DNA of 20,557 nucleotides from CAYMDS01 sp964576705 (GTDB taxonomy: Bacteria; Patescibacteriota; Microgenomatia; Levybacterales; UBA12049), in assembly GCA_964576705.1 (NCBI GenBank), contig CAZNVI010000013.1, forward strand, positions 1-20,557, written 5' to 3'. The notes under the pieces are model-generated. The model saw only the letters and a list, made by a program, of their open reading frames with translations. It ran no database searches and was not told the origin of the DNA. Every line of letters starts with the position of its first letter. Within the stretch, counting starts at the first letter, position 1. Below are positions 15,710-20,557 of the stretch, piece by piece. A program made the position numbers and the translations under genes.

Positions 15710-16876
15710 ATGTCACATGCTATATTAGGCAAACATAGAAAAATAACAAAAATAAAATTTGGAACATTGATCGCTTTTATAACTGTATTTGTAAGCACAG
15801 GCATCGTCACAGCTGAAGAATTAGTAATAACCGGTAACGGGTCTGGGTCTAGTAATAATGCTACGAGCACAAATACTCAGACAGCGAATGTTTCACAAAG
15901 TAATAATTTAGATGTAAACAACAATATTGAAACTGATTCAAATACAGGCAATAATGATACGTCGGGTAATGTCGGTGGAGAAAGTATTATAGATACCGGA
16001 GACACGAGTACAGAAGTTATCGTTACGAATACCGGCAATAGTAGCTCATCAGATCTCAGTTGTTGTAATGGTAGTAGTACCGGTACGGTAGATATATCTG
16101 GCAATGGAACAGGTAGTTATAATGGAGTTAATGTAAATAACACTAGTACTACAAATATTAATCATATTAATACAGCCTCAATAATTAATAATATAACTGG
16201 ATATGCAAATACTGGAAATAATTCAGCAAATCATAATACGTCGGGTAATGTCTACATAAAAACAGGTAGTATTTCAGTATCGGAAAAAATAACTAACGGC
16301 CCATTGAACTTTAATGATTCATCTTCAGCAATTGGACCTTTAACTCCTAAAGATTATAAATTAGTAATTTCAGGCAATGGTTCTTTTTCCTCAAATTTTA
16401 TAAATCTTGATTTAAATAATACAACTAATATAAATACATATAATACTCTGGATATTCTAAATGAAAGCATTTGGTTACTTAACACAGGACATAATAAAGC
16501 TAAAGATAATATAAATGGAAATGTAAGTATTCTAACCGGAGATATAAGCTTTATCGCAAGTATATTAAATGGCCCGATAAACGTAAATAAAGTTGAAGTA
16601 AAGTGCTGTAAAGAGGTCGAGGAACCTACAGGTGGGGTGACACCTGTTGCGCCACCGACAGCTGCGAAGGTAGAATCTAATCCATCAGAAACTAAATCAT
16701 CTGATGGTTCTAAAGGTGGCGAAGTATTGTCAGCAAAAGTAGAGAATATACTACCTGTAACCGGCAATTATTTATTTTTATTATTAATGATTGGTAATGT
16801 AGCTATGTTCTTACTTGGGATGGTGCTAAGACTGCGCTCCGGACGATCTCCTGGATTGTCAGGTGTTGTAGTATAA
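15710..16876 (+). CDS. Secreted repeat protein with LPVTG sorting signal (surface protein 3)
   Basis: The 388-residue product has a signal peptide (about 1-35, cleavage near VTA-EE) and three repeats starting near 42, 131 and 222 with the same GNGxxSxN, TNI/QSNN, TGxNxAxxNxxGN and TGD pattern. CC pairs occur at 118/119 and 299/300. A Pro-containing linker (306-345) leads to a three-part sorting signal: LPVTG at 348-352, a hydrophobic segment at 353-373 and a basic start to the tail (RLRSGR). The 15-residue tail is a little longer than usual. It is the clearest substrate for the sortase encoded 50 nt downstream. The last repeat is richer in hydrophobic residues. A strong terminator follows at once, separating its transcript from the sortase gene. 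Confidence 0.85.
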   Translation: MSHAILGKHRKITKIKFGTLIAFITVFVSTGIVTAEELVITGNGSGSSNNATSTNTQTANVSQSNNLDVNNNIETDSNTGNNDTSGNVGGESIIDTGDTSTEVIVTNTGNSSSSDLSCCNGSSTGTVDISGNGTGSYNGVNVNNTSTTNINHINTASIINNITGYANTGNNSANHNTSGNVYIKTGSISVSEKITNGPLNFNDSSSAIGPLTPKDYKLVISGNGSFSSNFINLDLNNTTNINTYNTLDILNESIWLLNTGHNKAKDNINGNVSILTGDISFIASILNGPINVNKVEVKCCKEVEEPTGGVTPVAPPTAAKVESNPSETKSSDGSKGGEVLSAKVENILPVTGNYLFLLLMIGNVAMFLLGMVLRLRSGRSPGLSGVVV

Positions 16877-16900
16877 CCCCGATTAATTCGGGGTTTTTTT
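16875..16900 (+). terminator. Intrinsic terminator after surface protein 3
   Basis: AACCCCGA (16875-16882) and TCGGGGTT (16888-16895) form an 8-bp stem with a 5-nt loop, followed by an unbroken T-run to 16900. It overlaps the last codon and stop region of the upstream gene. Confidence 0.92.
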
Positions 16901-16926
16901 ATGGTAAAATACCTCCAAGGATAGTA

Positions 16927-17493
16927 ATGAAAAAGAGTAAATTTTTTTATAACCTTGGTAACCTGCTTATAATTTTCTCCTTATTAGGATTCACATATAC
17001 CTTATATCCAGTAATTACCGCGTATCTCTTTCCTCCCAAGCCTCCAGAGAAAACAGAGAAAATAAATATGAGATTTTTTTTATCTATTCCTAAAATCCAT
17101 GCTTATTCAGAAGTCGTCGAAAATGTAGATCCATGGAATGAAGCCACCTACAGAGAGGCTCTAAAGAAAGGCGTTGCCCATGCTAAAGGAACTTATATGC
17201 CTGGGGAAAATAAGACAATATTTTTATTCGCTCACTCTTCAGGCGCGCCATGGGAACTTACTCATATTAATACTATTTTTCTGAGACTCGGAAGCCTAGA
17301 AAAAAACGATACTATCTCTATAGATTATAAAGGTAAAAGGTTTATCTATAAAGTAATAGAAAAAAGAGAGGTTTACCCTCAGGAGACAGATTACCTAAAG
17401 AAATTAGATAAGAATGTTTTGATAATACAAACCTGTACCCCTATGGGTACATCGCTTAAACGACTTCTTGTATTTGCCACTCCCACAAAATAA
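16927..17493 (+). CDS. Sortase (cysteine transpeptidase)
   Basis: Sortases cut LPxTG-type signals between Thr and Gly and join the protein to a cell-surface acceptor. The 188-residue product has one N-terminal membrane anchor (about 12-32), a short Pro-rich linker (FPPKPPEK) and a catalytic domain. The triad is visible: His103 in FLFAHSS, Cys170 in IIQTCTP, and Arg179 in SLKRLLVFA. The compact size suggests a class D/E-like enzyme; the class is not certain. A Shine-Dalgarno-like AAGGA lies 5 nt before the ATG, and TAAAAT at 16905-16910 may be the -10 box. The LPVTG protein directly upstream is the obvious substrate. Confidence 0.92.
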   Translation: MKKSKFFYNLGNLLIIFSLLGFTYTLYPVITAYLFPPKPPEKTEKINMRFFLSIPKIHAYSEVVENVDPWNEATYREALKKGVAHAKGTYMPGENKTIFLFAHSSGAPWELTHINTIFLRLGSLEKNDTISIDYKGKRFIYKVIEKREVYPQETDYLKKLDKNVLIIQTCTPMGTSLKRLLVFATPTK

Positions 17494-17534
17494 ACTACAA
17501 ACTTTAGGTAATTTTAAAGTAAAACCTCTTTTAG

Positions 17535-17699
17535 TTACATTTGTGGCTGCCAATAAGTCGCCAATACTGCGAGAGTAACTACCAAAAATAATAATATAAC
17601 TGTATAGCCGAATAATGAGTTCACTGGTTTATCAAGGTGTTTAGCTACTCTGTGATGTACTGGATGTTTTGTGTTTGATTTCAATTTCTTTTTTGCCAT
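17535..17699 (-). CDS. 54-residue basic single-pass membrane protein
   Basis: The product has a Lys/His-rich cytoplasmic N-terminus (MAKKKLKSNTKHPVHHR), then one membrane helix (about residues 31-49) and a very short outer tail (WQPQM). It has no Cys. An extended ribosome binding site AAGGGGGTGATT (17715-17704) sits just upstream of the ATG at 17699, with the same GGGGGTGA core as surface protein 1. It follows a GC-rich structured leader. I do not recognise the family. Its position between the sortase and exosortase genes suggests a role in or near the surface-protein machinery, but this is inferred only from location. The clean frame, membrane helix and strong site make it a real gene. Confidence 0.75.
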   Translation of the reverse strand: MAKKKLKSNTKHPVHHRVAKHLDKPVNSLFGYTVILLFLVVTLAVLATYWQPQM

Positions 17700-17703
17700 A
17701 AAT

Positions 17704-17845
17704 AATCACCCCCTTCGCCTCGCCGAAGTTTTAACGGAGGCGGGTTTCCGTTCCTATCTTTTTTGTCGAACCCTAATAGGTCGGGCTTTCACCGTCGTTC
17801 TTACTTAAGAACTTTGGCGGACAGGTCGGGGGGCTACCCCTTTTC
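17704..17845 (-). promoter_or_regulatory. GC-rich structured leader, possible riboswitch or cis-regulatory RNA
   Basis: On the minus strand this leader of about 140 nt is far more GC-rich than its surroundings. From 5' to 3' it holds GGGGTAGCCCC, a perfect stem GTTCTTA/TAAGAAC (17789-17804) bracketed by CCG/CGG, a CCTAT/ATAGG pairing across an A-rich loop, AACGGA/TCCGTT, and CTTCG/CGAAG directly against the ribosome binding site. A six-C run near its 5' end could pair with the GGGGG of that site, as in translation-controlling riboswitches. AT-rich TATATA sequence at 17851-17860 may hold the -10 box. I could not match it to a known riboswitch class from memory. Confidence 0.5.
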
Positions 17846-17896
17846 TGCTCTATATATACATAGTGAAACATAATGCTGAGGTTTGTCAAGATGTGC

Positions 17897-17925
17897 TTGT
17901 GTTTTGTATGAAGATGTGATATATA
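17897..17925 (+). promoter_or_regulatory. Candidate promoter of the VPEFG protein gene
   Basis: TTGTGT at 17897-17902, 17-nt spacer, TATATA at 17920-17925. Transcription would start near 17932. That excludes upstream in-frame starts at 17883 (TTG) and 17925 (ATG) and favours the ATG at 17958. Confidence 0.5.
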
Positions 17926-17957
17926 TGCAATATAGTTTGATACATATTGCTGAGCTT

Positions 17958-18395
17958 ATGAGGGTAACACAAAAATTCATCTTCGCCTTGATAGTTTTTA
18001 TAACATCTGCTCTATTTATTTCAGTTTCTCCTGTTCTCGCTGCAGCTAATACAGCCCATGTTTTTGTTTTCGATTCTCAGGGTAATCCTGAAGATCAGGC
18101 TACCGTTTCTGTAACTTGTAATAGTATTACCCAGGCTGCCTCCCATGTCGCGTTTGGTGAGTATTCCGCTACATTTGCAGATGGTGTATGTAAGCCGTAT
18201 AGAACTATAACAGCCACAGCTTCCAATCCTGAGGGTGAAACCGGCGCTGGTTCTGGTACTATGCTTGAAACTGAAGGTTATATCAATTTTAATCTTGTCT
18301 CAAATATTTCAGTACCTGAATTTGGGCTACTACCCGGCTTATTGGCTGTGGGCGGCTCCGCGATAGCCTATTTAAAGCTTCGTAAAAATAGATAA
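17958..18395 (+). CDS. Small secreted protein with PEFG-type C-terminal sorting signal
   Basis: From the ATG at 17958 the product is 145 residues. It has a Sec signal peptide (1-28, cleavage after PVLA) and a beta-rich middle (about 32-115) with two Cys (54 and 78) that could form a disulphide, resembling an Ig-like or carboxypeptidase-regulatory fold. The C-terminus is a three-part signal: VPEFG at 119-123, a short Gly-rich hydrophobic segment (124-139) and a basic end (LKLRKNR). This matches the layout of the PEF/PEFG-CTERM signals processed by archaeosortases and exosortases. The exosortase-type gene starts 15 nt after its stop, so the two are a likely enzyme-substrate pair. Longer starts would bury the signal peptide and are less likely. 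Confidence 0.8.
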   Translation: MRVTQKFIFALIVFITSALFISVSPVLAAANTAHVFVFDSQGNPEDQATVSVTCNSITQAASHVAFGEYSATFADGVCKPYRTITATASNPEGETGAGSGTMLETEGYINFNLVSNISVPEFGLLPGLLAVGGSAIAYLKLRKNR

Positions 18396-18410
18396 GCTAT
18401 AATATCCCTA

Positions 18411-19319
18411 ATGAACCCGGGAATCTCATTCCGCTTATTCATCTTTATATTATTATTCTTAATATTGTCCGGAGTTTTCGGACCTTCTATAGTTGCAAGT
18501 AGACTCCTTTATTCTTTCTATTTTTATATCTACGGTAATATGGGAAAGATCATTTTGTTTATAGTGCTAAGTTTTTTCGTCATGACTGGCAGGAAAGTAT
18601 TTTCGCTAACACTTTCCCCTATTGATAAAAAGTCTTTTATATTTTTGCTGATAAGTTTGTTATTAATTCTTATTTTTCCAGTCTTAAAAACTGAATTATT
18701 GGAATACGATGATTTTTATGCGAATATACCTTTAAGCTTGACCGTTCACCTGGTAGTCGTTTTGATACCTGTTTTTTTGACTTTAGGTATTTTCGGTACA
18801 AGGTTTATAAAGAATGTAATAAAAACATTTCAAAAAAAACTTTACATTTGTATCTTTATGTCTGTTTTACTCTATTTCTCAATATTTAAGGTATGGAGCT
18901 TGTGGCCCTACTTAAGCGATATAGTTCTTACAGGAGTCAAGTTTTTATTTTCATTAACTCATAAAAACGTAGTCGTTTTTCCGCCGAGGGTCCTATTTGT
19001 TGAGAAATTCGCGGTAAGTATAGACCAGGCATGCTCAGGGCTTGAGTCTATTCTTTTTTTCAGCGGCTTAAGTTTCTTGATCTGGTTTACAGATAGAAAA
19101 AAACTGCACTCGGGAAGATTTAGTTTGTTTTTCATAATGGGGTTGGCAGGTACATTTATGGTAAATATATTAAGGGTTTATGTGATTATTTGGTCAGGTT
19201 TGTTATTCTCACCTAAAATTTCAGCTGTTTTATTTCATACTTATCTTGGAATGGTTTTTTTCCTCGCCTACTTTACTCTTCTCCTAAAGTTAACTTATAA
19301 GCATCTCCTTCGTTCCTAA
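18411..19319 (+). CDS. Exosortase/archaeosortase family transpeptidase
   Basis: Integral membrane cysteine protease/transpeptidase that processes short C-terminal sorting signals. The 302-residue product has about eight membrane helices. The family's invariant residues are present in order: Cys208 in QACSGLES, Arg255 in VNILRVYVI and His276 in FHTYLGM. TATAAT at 18398-18403, 7 nt before the ATG, suggests a second, leaderless transcript in addition to read-through from the VPEFG gene. The subfamily cannot be assigned by eye. The adjacent VPEFG protein is the probable substrate. No second gene with the same signal occurs in the window. The N-terminal half is very hydrophobic and AT-rich, as usual for this family. 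Confidence 0.9.
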   Translation: MNPGISFRLFIFILLFLILSGVFGPSIVASRLLYSFYFYIYGNMGKIILFIVLSFFVMTGRKVFSLTLSPIDKKSFIFLLISLLLILIFPVLKTELLEYDDFYANIPLSLTVHLVVVLIPVFLTLGIFGTRFIKNVIKTFQKKLYICIFMSVLLYFSIFKVWSLWPYLSDIVLTGVKFLFSLTHKNVVVFPPRVLFVEKFAVSIDQACSGLESILFFSGLSFLIWFTDRKKLHSGRFSLFFIMGLAGTFMVNILRVYVIIWSGLLFSPKISAVLFHTYLGMVFFLAYFTLLLKLTYKHLLRS

Positions 19320-19362
19320 TTTTAGTTTTATAACTTTACCTCTACGAATTTGTATACTTGTA

Positions 19363-19424
19363 CACCCTACGGGTGGATTTAAGTAGGCACCCCCGGGTGT
19401 CAAGCTAGATCACCCTACGGGTGG
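19363..19424. repeat. Left REP-like palindromes
   Basis: CACCCTACGGGTGG occurs at 19363-19376 and again at 19411-19424. Between them CACCC-CC-GGGTG (19388-19399) forms a third palindrome. The GGGTG and CACCC arms can pair with either neighbour, giving alternative hairpins. Confidence 0.85.
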
Positions 19425-19431
19425 TTTTCTA

Positions 19432-19460
19432 TTGACACCTCTTTCCATTTAGAGTAATTT
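19432..19460 (+). promoter_or_regulatory. Promoter of the RAYT gene
   Basis: TTGACA at 19432-19437, 17-nt spacer, TAATTT at 19455-19460, then 6 nt to the ATG at 19467. It lies right after the left palindromes and predicts a leaderless mRNA. Confidence 0.7.
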
Positions 19461-19466
19461 GTAAGT

Positions 19467-20132
19467 ATGCATAAGCGTGAATTGGTTTTCGCTGATGGAC
19501 AGATTTATCATCTTTACAATCGCTCGATTGCCAAAGAAAAGATATTCAGCAATAGCTTTACATTGCGTCAAATGAATGATGTAGTTAGCTTTTATCGAAT
19601 ACCTCAGTCGATTCGATATTCAAAGTTTAAGCAGATGAACCGGGAAAAAAGAGATGATTATCTTATGATTATAAGAAATAAATTACCTCAGGTCGAAATA
19701 TACGCTTACGCGTTTATGCCTAACCATTTTCATTTTCTTCTTAAACAAATACAAGGAGACGGGATCCGCAAATTTATTTCAAACGCACAAAACAGCTTCG
19801 CGAAATATTTTAATTTAAAATACGATCGGACTGGTTCTCTTTTTGAAAGTCCATTTAAGGCTAAGTTAATTGAAACAGATGAAGAGCTTATCCATGTTTC
19901 AAGATACATTCATCTTAATCCGGTTACTTCTTATTTAATACGATTTGAAGATTTATCTTCTTATGCTTTAAATTCTTTTTCCGTTTATGCCGGTAAAAGA
20001 AACTGCGAATGGTTAAATACGGAGTTTATAATGAGTATGTTTAAATCATTTGATGAATACAACTTATTTCATAAAGACCAAGTGGATTACCAACGTAGTC
20101 TTGCCAAGATAAGAGATTTATTATTGGAATAA
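19467..20132 (+). CDS. REP-associated tyrosine transposase (RAYT, Y1/HUH family)
   Basis: Single-strand DNA transposase-like enzyme that cuts and rejoins DNA through a phosphotyrosine link. The 221-residue product opens with the family pattern (GQIYHLYNRSIAKEKIF) and has the metal-binding HUH motif in YAFMPNHFHFLLKQ (His87, His89). The likely nucleophile is Tyr114 in NSFAKYFNLKY. The typical TGSLFESPFKAKLIE and VSRYIHLNPV blocks follow. Length is normal for RAYTs, and the frame is intact, so the protein may be active. The flanking GGGTG/CACCC palindromes are its probable recognition sequences. Such genes are usually single-copy and domesticated, spreading REP sequences rather than themselves; that is family knowledge and not shown here. 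Confidence 0.92.
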   Translation: MHKRELVFADGQIYHLYNRSIAKEKIFSNSFTLRQMNDVVSFYRIPQSIRYSKFKQMNREKRDDYLMIIRNKLPQVEIYAYAFMPNHFHFLLKQIQGDGIRKFISNAQNSFAKYFNLKYDRTGSLFESPFKAKLIETDEELIHVSRYIHLNPVTSYLIRFEDLSSYALNSFSVYAGKRNCEWLNTEFIMSMFKSFDEYNLFHKDQVDYQRSLAKIRDLLLE

Positions 20133-20202
20133 TAAAGAAAAATTAAATTCTTTGCGCCTCGTTATTAAACATTGCAGGCTTTCGGATTTTTAAATCAGAA
20201 AG

Positions 20203-20280
20203 GGGTGTCAAGCTAAATCACCCTACGGGTGGAATTAGGTAGACACAAGAGGGTGCGAAGCTAGGCCACCCGTAGGGTGG
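20203..20280. repeat. Right REP-like palindromes
   Basis: The unit at 20203-20232 matches 19395-19424 at 29 of 30 positions. A degenerate copy (GGGTG at 20251-20255 with GAAGCTAGGC and CACCC following) leads to CCACCCGTAGGGTGG at 20266-20280, which is the same palindrome in the opposite orientation. Confidence 0.85.
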
Positions 20281-20285
20281 ACGAC

Positions 20286-20382
20286 GGAGGAATGTGGTGT
20301 GTGGTGGTGGGATGTAGTAGTGGGGTTGGTAATAGAATGGTAAGGGTAATGGAAAGGGTAGTAAATATTGTAAATTTGGAAG
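20286..20382 (+). other. 97-nt stretch without C on the plus strand
   Basis: The plus strand has no C from 20286 to 20382. The first half is rich in GG and GGG runs separated by T (20286-20330). No repeat unit is exact and no convincing gene is seen. GG tracts could form a two-tier G-quadruplex. It leads into the promoter region of the last gene. Confidence 0.6.
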
Positions 20383-20426
20383 CTAAAGTGTGGTAGAATA
20401 GTGATTCAAGAGATATATAAGGATAA

Positions 20427-20557
20427 ATGAATTCTTCAAAAATATCAGGCAAAAATTTAAAATTCGTAATATTTATCTTCATCATATTGATAACTATATT
20501 AGCAAGCGGGATTATAAGTTATCTTAATTACAGTAAAGAAAAAAAAGTTCTCGCTGA
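20427..20557 (+). CDS. Membrane-anchored or secreted protein, cut by window end
   Basis: An ATG at 20427 opens a frame to the window edge (43 codons). The product starts MNSSKISGKNLKFV, followed by a hydrophobic segment (about residues 13-32, rich in Ile and Phe) and then NYSKEKKVLA. This is a signal peptide or N-terminal membrane anchor with the rest outside the cell. AAGGA lies 3 nt before the ATG, and TAGAAT near 20394 may be a -10 box. The function cannot be judged from the visible part. Confidence 0.6.
   Translation, partial: MNSSKISGKNLKFVIFIFIILITILASGIISYLNYSKEKKVLA

Larger units (their letters stand above)
19363..20280 (+). mobile_element. RAYT transposase with flanking REP-like palindromes
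   Basis: A Y1-type transposase gene (19467-20132) is bracketed by REP-like palindromes at 19363-19424 and 20203-20280. The same 30-bp unit occurs in direct orientation on each side with one mismatch. GTAG tetranucleotides, the kind recognised by some RAYT enzymes at the foot of REP hairpins, occur at 19383-19386, 20239-20242 and 20272-20275. The whole unit resembles a REP-RAYT module. Confidence 0.7.

Noticed and set aside
17704..17845. Assignment of the structured leader to a c-di-GMP, c-di-AMP or yybP-type riboswitch
   Set aside because: Fragments such as GGTGAAAGCC and GGGGTAGC recall these classes, but the required conserved blocks are not present in the right order. Left as unassigned.
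17883..17957. Upstream starts (TTG 17883, ATG 17925) for the VPEFG protein
   Set aside because: They overlap the candidate promoter and would put about 11-25 polar residues before an otherwise standard signal peptide.
19363..20280. CRISPR array
   Set aside because: Only a few palindromic repeats with irregular spacing, no uniform spacers and no cas genes. The RAYT gene explains them better.
20290..20397. Small plus-strand frame in the C-free tract starting near 20290
   Set aside because: The purine-rich sequence sits 1 nt from the ATG, the product is a short Val/Gly/Met-rich string shaped by the skewed composition, and no promoter fits.
20261..20485. Minus-strand 74-residue frame
   Set aside because: Its Thr/Pro/Leu-rich product is the reverse of the C-free tract and of the start of the real plus-strand gene.

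Overview
The window is a moderately AT-rich bacterial contig of 20.6 kb with one 100-N scaffold gap (6870-6969). The standard bacterial genetic code fits throughout. The gene content is an independent-type phosphoglycerate mutase next to enolase, RarA, endonuclease III, a Fic protein, Asn/Ser/Thr-rich secreted proteins, a compact sortase and an exosortase/archaeosortase-type enzyme. Together with very short spacers and many promoters whose -10 box sits only 5-9 nt before the start codon, this suggests a Patescibacteria/CPR genome, perhaps Microgenomates-like. The assignment is inferred from gene content and style; there is no rRNA or ribosomal marker in the window to prove it.

Region 1 (1-11540) is mostly housekeeping. 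It holds a Fic-domain protein with a C-terminal winged helix, a small alpha-helical protein, a gpmI-eno pair (two consecutive glycolytic steps, both on the minus strand), a CapA-family metallophosphatase, rarA and a truncated nth on either side of the scaffold gap, a coiled-coil protein coupled to an inositol-monophosphatase-family enzyme, a polytopic membrane protein, a 2H phosphoesterase, a single-pass membrane protein and a small YezD/DUF2292-like protein.

Region 2 (11541-19319) is a cell-surface locus. A candidate small RNA with its own promoter and terminator, followed by a hairpin-rich leader, precedes three secreted proteins. All three are built from the same Asn/Asp/Gly-rich repeat of about 90-115 residues (GNGSxSxNN ... 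QNNxAxxxN ... TGxNxAxxNxGG ... TGD) but end differently: no anchor, a C-terminal membrane helix, and an LPVTG sorting signal. A strong terminator follows, then a sortase. Next is a short minus-strand membrane protein behind a GC-rich structured leader. The locus ends with a small secreted protein carrying a VPEFG C-terminal sorting signal, directly followed by an exosortase/archaeosortase. Two different transpeptidase-type anchoring routes therefore sit side by side with at least one plausible substrate each.

Region 3 (19320-20557) is a RAYT (REP-associated Y1 transposase) gene flanked by GGGTG/CACCC palindromic repeats, including a 30-bp unit that is 29/30 identical on the two sides. It is followed by a 97-nt tract with no C on the plus strand and the start of a further membrane or secreted protein cut by the window edge.

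The outstanding features are the dual sorting locus, the orphan structured leader at 17704-17845, the RAYT/REP unit and the recurrent leaderless promoter architecture.
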